Shown here piece after piece: positions 34,855 through 44,528 of a stretch of DNA of 64,000 bases. The stretch is from positions 44,924,507-44,988,506 of the forward strand of contig CM050449.1 in the NCBI GenBank assembly GCA_027563935.2, given 5' to 3'. The translations under genes and the position numbers were made by a program. How positions within the stretch are numbered: the first letter of the stretch is position 1; each line of letters begins with the position of its first letter. Below the pieces are notes generated by a model. It saw only the letters and a program-made list of their open reading frames with translations. It did not search any database and was not told the DNA's origin. This DNA is from Costus lasius. Taxonomy: Eukaryota > Streptophyta > Magnoliopsida > Zingiberales > Costaceae.

Positions 34855-35272
34855 ATGAGTTAGGTTCAATAGTAGGCTCCAAAGTTTGTTCAAGTTCTAA
34901 AGGGGTCTCTAAAGGTGACTTAGGGTTAGGTTGACTATCAGATAAGTCAACTAAAGGTTCCCTAGTATTGGATTTACACTCATCTAGGGGTATGTTCAGA
35001 ATGGTTGTAGGTAGGTCAAGTTTCCTCCTATGTGTTGCTTTAAGATTCTGCTCTACCTCAGTAGCTATTTTGAAAGCTTCTTCTAAAGTGTGTATGGGGT
35101 AGTAGGTGAGACCTCTCTTAATCTCAAAGTTAAGACCATCTATAAACCGGTTACGCACAACCCAAGGATGTTCTCTAGCTCTACACCTATGGTTGAGGGT
35201 CTTAAACTTTAGAATGTATTTAGCTACAGTCATGTTCTTTTGTGTAAGAAATCTTTCAGGGAGAGAGGAAGG
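34855..35272 (-). repeat. 418-bp gag duplication, copy 1
   Basis: Direct repeat of 36924-37341, nearly identical by eye (for example GTTCTAAAGG versus GTTCTTAAGG). It flanks the copia LTR on the left. Confidence 0.92.
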
Positions 35273-36923
35273 TGTTGGGGTATGCCCTTAAGGCTAATGT
35301 TTGAGGCCTTAGGATTCTATCAGTATCATGTATAAACTCTTATGTTTATAAAGGCAATGGTTGTTATTCAGTATGTTACATTGTCTGCTGCAATAAGTGT
35401 ACTTCTGAATAATGTCTCAATGCTGTTCAGCTAGGCTGACATGCTGTAATGTCCTTAGTCGAGATATCTTGGTGAACATGAGACAGCCTTGATATGATTG
35501 AGACTAATATGTGTTCTAATCTTATAGGATGCTTCGAGCATGGAATAAGATGTAGACTCATGGGTACATTGGATGTACTGGACAGACCCTACTAGGATAT
35601 TCAATTGCTTGTCACAATGTGAATAATCCTTATATACAAGCAAGTGGCATACTTCCTCTGACTTGAGATCACTTGTGTTTCTAAATGATAATTGTCATTG
35701 TTTTGAGGTAGTTCAATATCATTTGAAACATAATGGTAATAGACTATCTTGGATAATGATCATGAGTCAGGTTAGGGCACTAGTGATAGATATAGGATTG
35801 CCGTCTCCTTGTTTAAGGAGTGTGATGTTCTAAAGGGGGCCCCCCTGTATGAGATGATTGAGAAAGTGTATGGCCATACCCAGATGACTATGTTCATCTG
35901 ATCTAGTCATGCTCATCATATTGGAATAACAAGCTTGACACACTTGTCCAATAAGAACATCCAGTGGCAAAGGAAACATGTATGTTTAGTGAAGTGGATT
36001 CACACTTGAGCTGTGGTTTGGGTGAAGTCTTGAAAGACTCTTTCCTTTATATCGGGAGACAGTGATGTGTTGCTAGATACCCCTCACTGATTGTGATAAC
36101 GTTAGTTATCGTTACCGACATTTAAAGGATACCCTTAGGGTCGCACAATTTGGTGATATGGCTTACTTGAGTCAGATCGTGTGGACTGGATTGTTTTGAT
36201 TCAGTTTAAAGGAGTTTAAACTCTGATTGTAAGTGAGATCCGGTCTGATCATGTTTGATTGATTAGGGCTTGAGATCGGTAAGCTTTGATCGAGAGTATT
36301 GATGCTAGATCAGTGAGATCAAGAGCATCAAGAGATGTACGGTTAGATCTTGAACCTTCATGGTTCATATGAGATTTAGACCATGGCTTGGCTTGGTTCA
36401 ATTTGGTCTATGGACCAAATGCAATTGGACCGAATTCAATTGAACCGGTTCACATTTGTAATCGCTTGGTTCAATTGAATTGGCGTTGTGGATTAGTTCA
36501 CAAGACATGAACGCATGTCTTGATGACTTTCCATTATGGGAAGTCTTGTAACGCCTAACGCCAAAACGCCAATTGCCTCAATGCCTCTTGTTTTTTCGAA
36601 GCTCTCTCATGTTTGGAGGATCGTCCAAGGGGATCGTCAAGATCGAAGAGGGAGAGCTCTCGGCTAGCAAGGAGGATCATCTCATCTCCTCAACACAAAA
36701 GGACACCTTGGCATTTTTGCTAGCACAAGAATTGCGCAAGGAGGAAGTCTTCATCACCTTTGTGTGTGTCTTCTTTGGAGGAGAGCCTTTTTCGCCCTCT
36801 TGCTTCCAAGGCGCCGTCCTAGTCATGGCCATGGTGAGATTTTCACTTGATCTATGAAAAGCAACCAAGTTGATTATATAGTCATACTACGTGCGATCCT
36901 ATAGAGACCCTAATTCCCTGGGT
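35273..36923 (+). repeat. Truncated copia LTR inside Ty3-E
   Basis: Starts cleanly at TGTTGGGGTATGCCCTTAAG after GAAGG. It keeps the GGGGGCCCCCC block, TTTATATCGGGAGACAG and GATAACGTTAGTTATC. It stops at ...CCTAATTCCCTGGG, without the ~50-base CGCCCCC...CCTTCA end. No PBS follows. The lack of a target duplication on the right, where duplicated gag begins, shows that it was altered after insertion. Confidence 0.9.
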
Positions 36924-37341
36924 ATGAGTTAGGTTCAATAGTAGGCTCCAAAGTTTGTTCAAGTTCTTAAGGGGTCTCTAAAGGTGACTTAGGGTTAGGT
37001 TGACTATCAGATAAGTCAACTAAAGGTTCCCTAGTATTGGATTTACACTCATCTAGGGGTATGTTCAGAATGGTTGTAGGTAGGTCAAGTTTCCTCCTAT
37101 GTGTTGCTTTAAGATTCTGCTCTACCTCAGTAGCTATTTTGAAAGCTTCTTCTAAAGTGTGTATGGGGTAGTAGGTGAGACCTCTCTTAATCTCAAAGTT
37201 AAGACCATCTATAAACCGGTTACGCACAACCCAAGGATGTTCTCTAGCTCTACACCTATGGTTGAGGGTCTTAAACTTTAGAATGTATTCAGCTACAGTC
37301 ATGTTCTTTTGTGTAAGAAATCTTTCAGGGAGAGAGGAAGG
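36924..37341 (-). repeat. 418-bp gag duplication, copy 2
   Basis: Partner of 34855-35272. This copy is continuous with the N-terminal part of gag to its right. The break at 36924 joins it to the truncated end of the copia LTR. Confidence 0.92.
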
Positions 37342-37599
37342 ATCATATTTTTCTCTGAGTTTATGAAGCATGTCATCCCATCTCTCAATGGGTAGCAGAT
37401 TGTCTCTTTCCAAGGTTTGTTCAACAGTGGTCCAATAATATCTAGCAGATTTTAGTAAAAGTAACTTGGTGAACCTAACTTTGCAATGTTCAGGCATGAC
37501 AGTAAAATAGAAATAATGCTCAAGTTTTGTTGACTAGTCATTAAAATCCTTAGGGTTAAGAGACCCGCTAAAGGTAGGGGGTTGGAGTCTAGTGGCCAT

Positions 37600-37896
37600 G
37601 GGATGTTTTGAAAACACAATATAATCCTTCGAAAATAGAGCTCCCTAAAATGTCAAAATGACTTCAGCAAGTATGAAAAATTTATCTCAGAATAAACAAG
37701 CTAGCATCCAAACAATAAGCACATAATAATTTTTTTTTTTTTCAAATAGCAAAAGTATGCACACTAAATGATATGAACAATGAAACATGAAACTAGAATG
37801 CAAAACTAAATATAAAGAAACATGAAGAAATCTTTTTTTTTTTTTGCAAAGAACAAAGCAAGGATCGTGTGGGCAGACAAGAGTTGCTCACAACCT
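37600..37896 (-). other. Ty3-E leader between PBS and gag
   Basis: Short A/T-rich leader with T-runs (37731-37743, 37831-37844). No ORF. Confidence 0.7.
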
Positions 37897-37908
37897 GCTC
37901 TGATACCA
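37897..37908 (-). other. Primer-binding site of Ty3-E (tRNA-iMet)
   Basis: Element sense TGGTATCAGAGC, extended to ...AGCAGG, three bases from the LTR end CATCA. Confidence 0.92.
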
Positions 37909-37911
37909 AAC

Positions 37912-39512
37912 TGATGCAGGGTGGAGACACGAAATATGATACTAATTAAAGTCCGATTATTATTATTATTATTTTTTTTAATTTTCAAAATAAAGTGTAA
38001 AATTCAGAAAACAGCTAGAAACTAGAAAATAGACTTTAGTGCTACAAAATATTATTTACGAGGAGTTGTCATGTCTTTCGGACTGATCCATTGTAGCTTC
38101 AGTTGGATCAACTCGTCCTCTCGCAGAGCAAAGTGAGTTCTTCCTCATGACGCCAAAGATCAAGATTTTGGTGGCGCCGATTGCTAAAAATACCTGCGCA
38201 AACAAACAGATTCAGATTAGCGAACAAAAAGTTGAGGCAGGAAATTCATGGAGATCAGAAACAGGGAACGCAAGGTTTGCGTCGTTTATCGACGCTCGAA
38301 CGTGGATTGCTCGTCGGAGTATTTGGAAGCAAGGAGGAGACGAGGTGGCGTCGGTATCGTCGGAACACCGACGGCTGGTGGTGGGGCGAGGCGAGGGTGG
38401 CAACGTAGGCGGAGGCGGGGACGCGCAGTTCAGCAGAACAGGGAAGACTGCAAAGAGTGGCGGCTATTCGAACATAATAGGGGAAGTTGGCGGGCATAGC
38501 AGGGGAGGTCGCCGGTCGGCCGGTGATGGACCAAACCCAAACCTGCTATTACTGGAGGTTGGTATGGTTGGCGTGACGACGTGGCCGGAGTTTCGGGGCG
38601 GACGGTGGCCTGTCGGAGGAGAACGACGCTGAAAGGCGGAAGTTGGGCGGAATCAAGGCGAGAGCAGGGGATCGACAGGAAGTTTCGATTCTGCTGATCG
38701 GAGTGGCGGATGGATGGATCCTGACGGCTGAAGCTTTGTCAGGGAAAGGAGGAGTGGTGGCCGGAGTTTCGTGGAGATCCGGCCGGTGGATCGTCGGTGG
38801 CGAGCTTTCGAAGTTTCGAAATTGGGTGTGGTTGTCGTGTGCGGGTGTTTGCAGTGAAGTGGAGAGTTTGAGGGAGAAGAGGAGATTAGAGGGAAAGGAG
38901 AAGAAGACTTGGTGACACATGCACCTAGAGAAGGGGGGAGGAAGACATCCGATAGAGGAAGAAAACTATTTCCATCAATTCATTCAAAAATTCTCTAGCG
39001 ATTACAAGATGCATGCGGATACATATAGAGAAGCTTGGAGACTTGTTGCTGAACGTTGCAACTTCCATTCTTGAGCAGCAGCGAGACGTTGAGGCTTCCT
39101 TGTGAGGCGTTGACGATTCCTTGGTTGAAGATGATCGTTGACTGCAAGGGGACGTTGAAGAATTTCCTTTGTTGGCTGTAAGTGTACGTTGCTGTTTCCA
39201 TCTTAAGCTTGCACGTTATTGGGGTTTTAATGTTTTGCTGGACAAGATATCCCATGATGAGTGTTGCCGTTGGATGAGATCCAAGATTTGATTAAATCCT
39301 TTGTTTCCTCTTGTGCTCGATGTAGGTCTCGGTTGTGGATTTGTTATGCAGCAACTTGTTATTTGGAATGTGACTTGAGCTTCACTTGCGGTTATTTATT
39401 GAGCTAGCTTTTGATTAAGCATGCTAGCTTATTTGTGACCTCACGAGTCTTTGTCTATGGCACCTTTAGGCTCCACTTGTATCTTCGTGGCTTATGGTTC
39501 CTGTCCGCATCA
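37912..39512 (-). repeat. Ty3-E 5' LTR, 1601 bp
   Basis: Partner of 32214-34016 with the ~200-bp segment missing at about 38724. Its ATT repeat is shorter and followed by a longer T-run. It is followed by the ATCTT target duplication. Confidence 0.93.
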
Positions 39513-39517
39513 ATCTT

Positions 39518-40886
39518 ATAGGGTGCTTCGAGCATGGAATAAGATTTAGACACATGGGTGCATTGGATGTACTAGACTGACCCTACTTAGGATATTCAAT
39601 TGTTTGTCACAATATGAATAATCCTTATATGCAAGCAAGTGGTATATTCCCTCTGACTTGAGATCACTTGTGTTTCTAAGTGATGATTGGCATTATCTTG
39701 AGGTAGTTCAATATCATTTGAAAGATAATGATTAAGGATTATCTTGGACAGTGGGCATGAGTCATGTTAGGGCACTTGTGATAGATATAGGATTGCCTCT
39801 CCTAGTTGGAGTGTGATGTTCTAAAGGGCCCCCTGGATGAAATGGTTGAGAATGTGTATGGCCATACCCAGATGACTATGTTCATCTGATCTAACCATTT
39901 TCATCATGTTGGAATCACAGGCTTGACATGCTTGTCCAACGGGAACATCCAGTGGCAAAGGGAAACATGTATGCCAAGTGAATTAGATTCACACTTGTGC
40001 TGTGTTTTGGGAGTAGTCTTGGAAGACTCTTTTCTTCATATCGGGAGACAGTGATGTGTTGCTAGATACCCCTCTCTGATCGTGATAACGTAAGTTATCG
40101 TTACCGACATTGAAGGAAACCCTTGGGGTCGCACAATTTGATGATATGGCTTACTTATGTCAGATCGTGTGGACTGGAATTATCCTAGTTCAGTTTAAAG
40201 CAATTTAAACTCTGATTGGAAGTGAGATCTAGTCTAATCATGTTTGATTGATTAGGGCATATGATCGGTAAGCTTCGATCGGGAGAATTGATGCTTGATC
40301 GTAAAGATCAAGAGGTTCAATGAGATCATAACCAGGGCTGGTTCGATTTGGTGCTTGAACCAAATTGGGATTGAACCGGTTCACTTAGTGTGAACGCATG
40401 GTTCAATAAAAGAGGGAAGTTTCGATTGGTTCAATGAGTGAACGCATGGGAGTTAAGAGGGAGTTACATGTTTGGTTCTTACCAAATATGGTAACCGAAC
40501 ATTTCCTTCTTGGGCGCTCCCTCACGGTTTTCGAAACCCCTTCTACTCTCTTCCTCCTCTCGCATCTTCATCATCTTCATGCAAGGAAGAAGTTCAACTA
40601 GCCAAGGGTGCACATCTCCTCTCCAAGACACGAAAAAGACTCTTTAGTCTCTTTGCTAGCACAAGGAGCATAAATAAGAAGACGACTTCATCTTGTGTGT
40701 GATACCTTTGGAGAAGAGGCACTTGCCCCTTTCATCTTCCAAGCCGCCACTCACATCATGGCAATGGTAACACTCTTACTTGTCTTTCAAGTTCACAAGG
40801 TTGATCATAGTTTTAAGTCATGCGATCTCCATACCTTGTATTTCCGCTGCGACATAGTTCATGATTGATACTAGGTATAACCTTCA
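39518..40886 (+). repeat. Copia-C 5' LTR, second part
   Basis: Continues from the Ty3-E insertion (ATAGGGTGCTTCGAGC) to the LTR end ATAACCTTCA. With 31980-32213 it sums to 1603 bp, equal to the 3' LTR. Confidence 0.95.
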
Positions 40887-40888
40887 AT

Positions 40889-40900
40889 TGGTATCAGAGC
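40889..40900 (+). other. Primer-binding site of Copia-C (tRNA-iMet)
   Basis: TGGTATCAGAGC, two bases after the LTR end. Confidence 0.93.
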
Positions 40901-42662
40901 ACTGGTTTTGACTTGATACATATGATTGCCATCTTGTGATCCATGTTTGTTTTGTGTTTTTGGCAATGATCTACATGATGCGCATGCTTCTATTCTCATG
41001 CGAAAATACATGCCATGTTGTTCACACCGTATGTTAGATGTATTTTACATTCAAGCTTGCGCATGTGATGTTGGTTTGCGCATTTTATAGATGTTTTCAG
41101 TCAAAATTATCTTCATGCGCGACCCTCACTAGATTTATCTGTGCACCTACTTTAAATACTTAGACGAGTTAACAGTGTTGAAGTCGTTAGTCAGATCTAG
41201 ACCCAACAGCCTAATCAGACTATCTGACAGCCTGGATGAGCGGCCGGATAGCACCTGTGAGAAAGTTGTGCAGGTGGCTATAGGCCGACTGCAGAAGGGC
41301 GTGTAGCGATGTCTGTTTGAGGCGTCTAGTGAACGATCATGATTATGGCCCGGGGTCACACCCGCTTGCCAGAAATCATGTGGGACGTTCAGCCCTTAAG
41401 GCATGCATAGTTGACCATGAGGTCGACGCAAGTCAGTTATGACTGGGTGCATGCAAGGGCAGTGGGTCCGACTTGTTCTGACGAGTGGATACCTGTTAAT
41501 GGACCGTTGTAAGGTAGTAGGGCACATAAGGAAATAAAATTGATGCCATGGGGTTTTATAAAATTTTATTTCTGTTTTGGATCACATGTTGTACATTTCT
41601 TACATGTTGCCATGAATCAATGGATATTTGAGTGTTTATTTAATCTTATGTGGGCTGCCCTATTTTGTATGCTGTGCTGGGGCCTGCGTGCCTGGAATTA
41701 AATATTTTTTGGTGTGATCTGCGAATCACATTTTGATTTATGAAAATGTATAATTGACTTGCGTGTCAAATCATGTCTAGATAGTTTTAAATGTAATTTG
41801 ATCAGACTTGAGCACACAGCACACATGGCAGAAGCACATGCAGCATTTGGCTTCACCAGGTGGGAGGTCTAGAGTTTGACTCTAGAACTGGCCCATTCTA
41901 TCTAGTGGGCGCATTTAGGCTGCAGATAGCGTTTTGGCCCGGGGCTGGGTCGGATGAAGTACAAGAGTCCCATAAAGAGCTCAAGTGAAGACTTTTGTCA
42001 AACTAGGGTTTTACTTAAGTTTTTATGGGCGTTTACCACATAAGATAATGGTGCTTTCATTTACTGTTTTAAGTAATATTAGCACATGCATGTTTTATTC
42101 TTCTGCTATCACTATAGAATTTGCATGATAGTAAGAAGATAAAAGACCGTTAAAATCCAACGTCAATATCAAGCTCGATTGCCTTCTGACGCGAAACCTC
42201 ACTGTTCTGACTATCGTTGGGGCCGTGTTGTACCCGCACGCCCAGCTATCTTCAGACGGTGCGCGATTACACCTACATCCTACAGAGAAGGGATTTATCG
42301 CTTCTCATTGCTCAGCATAGCACGTGGTGGTCCAGGAAGTAGGTCAGGTCAGCTTGATCATATAGGCTACATATTGAGCATATGATAGCTATATGGAGGC
42401 AGCCATCTGAGGAATCAGAAACTGTGTTGTACCAACTCAGTTGGCACAGTCTTCTGGATTGCCTAGATGAAGGGGAATCGCACGGGTTGGCGATTGGCAT
42501 GGAATGCCTACCAGTGATTAATGCTTGGACTCTCTGTGTATCTTATCTCGCCTAAGAGGGACGCGGAGATCAAGTATGAAATCTGGATCCCATCTCACTA
42601 AAAGAGTTTCACTCTTTCGGGCTGTTTTATTGGATTTTCAGTCAGATAAAATAGTGAGAAAA
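40901..42662 (+). other. Copia-C leader, first part
   Basis: Homologous to the leaders of Copia-A and Copia-B, more diverged. The SINE-like segment is at 41858-41905. It ends at the GAAAA target duplication (42658-42662) of Ty3-F. It resumes at 48687 for a further ~90 bases up to gag. Confidence 0.85.
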
Positions 42663-44528
42663 TGATGGGGACACCAAGCATGCAACATTCAAACAACGCG
42701 CTTCGAAAACATTTTGATAATTAAGTATAGCTTCATAAACCCCTTAAGCTAACATAGTTTGAAATTAGTTTGTTTATGGTATATAGTAGAGAAAACCGAA
42801 ACTATTTATCAAGTGAATCCTAGCATGCACTTCTAGATAAGATGAAATTGACAAAGCTTAGCATGTGGTTCTACAACATCAAATAGACCTAAGCATGCGA
42901 TTCTACCATAAATAATAGAGCTACTCTAAGGGAGGAACTCACCTTGCACCCTTTGAGAATAGAAAGGGTGACCTTCCCGTTCTTCACCGGTCCAATGGTG
43001 GAATCTCACGAAGTAGGGCCCTATGAGCTTACATACATGGCATTGCAGCATCCCACACATGCGTGGGTGAATTGGAAAGAATATTAAGAGGCCATTCACA
43101 TAAGAACATTCAAGGGGGAGTCTAGACCCCAAATTCCCTTGCTAACACATTTTGGGGCTAACTAACTAAGAGGGGAGGAAGGGGGTGCGTTGGTATATCC
43201 TCCTTGATCTTGCGCCACCTATAAAGATATTATATGAGTGTAGATGGATGCTCAAACTCGTCAAAGAAGATATCAACCAAGAAATGGGAACTTAGCTAGA
43301 GTATGGGATGACTTGTTCTCGGCAAGTTGCTTGAAGCACCATCTTGAGTCATGGTTGCAACCAACTCCTTCTTGGGATTGAGACTTCTTCAAGGCTGATA
43401 GGGGCGGTGGGGTGAGCTCTTGATCTCAGAACATGCGCTGGTGGTGGAGGCTTGAGGAAGTGAGGAAGCAGGGAACTCTCGGCAAGGTGTGGAAGAGGGG
43501 AAGGGGGAAGGTGACACACACCAATAGAAGACAAACTTCTGAAATTTGAAAATGCTTTCAACACTAACTTGAGGTTTACAAGAGGTTACAACATATAGGA
43601 GACTTCCAACGGTTGTCTCCCTTCTCTAAGCGCAAAGACAAGTCACAAAAGTCAGCAGGATGTAGACAACTCAATGGGCTGATTTCTTTCCTCAAATGGG
43701 CAGATTGCTTTGAGGTTTAGCTTGAAGTTTTCTTCAGGATGGCAGGTTCAAACGCTGAGGTGATGATGGACTGAAGAGGCTGCAAAAGGCTGGCATTGTG
43801 CAGGCTGCAGATTGGTATGGGCGGCTGGCACTTGAAGGGACTGAAGTTGCTGCAAAGGCTGACATAGTTCAGCTGCTCCTTGACTTTGGTGGCTGGCGCA
43901 TGGTGGACTGAAATGGGACATTGTGCAGCTGCCTCTTGACTTTGGTGGCTGGCGCATGATGGGCTGAAGTAGGACTTTGTGCAGGCTGCTTCTTGTCTTG
44001 GTTGGAGATGAAGGCAAACTCCACATGGCTGCCAACTAGGATGGTGGAAGTTGAGGTACTTGTGGTGTTGCTCCATTAGGTTGGGGTGGGCTGATTTCCT
44101 CATGAGTTGGGCTGATGGCCCATGGCATCTCTTGGAGTTGTCTTGACCTGATTTTGACTTGCATCCCAAAATGGAGTTGACCTATACTATTACATCAATT
44201 TCATGCACTAACCTACTATACATAAGTGGCGGATCCTAGGCATGTAACTACATGGTGTAATTGGAGGGTGGATCTATCCTACCATATGATGCAAGTTATG
44301 CTAGGAGGTCTAACTTAAAGGATGCATGCAATGCAAGGAATGAAAATCTAACTTAAAGATGCATGCAATGCAAGAGATGGAAATAACTTAAAGGATGCAT
44401 GCAATGCAAGGAATGAAAATCTAACTTAAAGATGCATGCAATGCAAGAGATGGAAATTTAGGTGCCCTAGCTAGGGTAACCTTAAACTCCATTTGTATTT
44501 CCGTAGGTCATGTCGCCTCCCCACATCA
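42663..44528 (-). repeat. Ty3-F 3' LTR, 1866 bp
   Basis: Plus-strand TGATGGGGACACC...CCCCACATCA. In element sense the first ~215 bases hold four RY-like repeats (44312-44460). The 3' part shows GCTGGCGCATG repeats around 43875-43950. Confidence 0.95.
44312..44460 (-). promoter_or_regulatory. Four tandem RY-motif repeats in Ty3-F U3
   Basis: The motif AACTTAAAG(G)ATGCATGCAA starts at 44312, 44350, 44385 and 44423 (spacing 38, 35, 38), a 73-bp dimer present twice. Each unit contains CATGCA, the core of the plant RY element bound by B3-domain seed regulators. It lies 70-215 bases into the LTR in element sense, where U3 enhancers are expected. The same array is at 48465-48613, where one unit has GCGTGCA. 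A regulatory role is inferred. Confidence 0.5.

Larger units (their letters stand above)
33959..37599 (-). pseudogene. Ty3-E gag-like gene, interrupted
   Basis: Reading starts at ATG 37599 (MATRLQPPTFSGS). An in-frame TAG stands at 37536-37534, probably from Trp. The Gag domain then runs on: RWDDMLHKLREKYDPSSLPERF, EYILKFKTLNHR, NRFIDGLNFEIKRGL, TLEEAFKIATEVEQNL. This matches the Retrotrans_gag pattern of Ty3/gypsy. At 36924 the frame meets a truncated copia LTR, beyond which a 418-bp piece of gag is repeated (35272-34855). The Pro/Glu/Leu-rich tail carries another TAG at 34354-34352. It then stays open in the same frame to 33959, crossing the polypurine tract and entering the LTR. No Pol motif is present. 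The product, if any, would be a particle protein. Confidence 0.85.
32214..39512 (-). mobile_element. Ty3-E, non-autonomous Ty3/gypsy-type element
   Basis: It lies in the Copia-C 5' LTR with exact target duplication ATCTT (32209-32213 and 39513-39517). LTRs have TG/CA ends: 1803 bp on the left (32214-34016) and 1601 bp on the right (37912-39512). On the minus strand the order is LTR, PBS for tRNA-iMet, gag-like ORF, polypurine tract, LTR. There is no protease, reverse transcriptase, RNase H or integrase. The internal region is further interrupted by a truncated copia LTR and a 418-bp duplication. Apart from the ~200-bp indel, the LTRs differ at roughly 17-20 sites (a little over 1 percent by eye). 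Confidence 0.93.

Noticed and set aside
36573..36857. 94-codon ORF near the end of the copia LTR inside Ty3-E
   Set aside because: Corresponds to the diverged transcribed part of an LTR and is not conserved in the other LTRs.
43717..44169. 150-codon minus-strand ORF in Ty3-F LTRs with HxxxQSQEAAAQ-type repeats
   Set aside because: It comes from GCTGGCGCATG-type DNA repeats in the LTR, is identical in both LTRs because they are young, and has no relative in Ty3-E.
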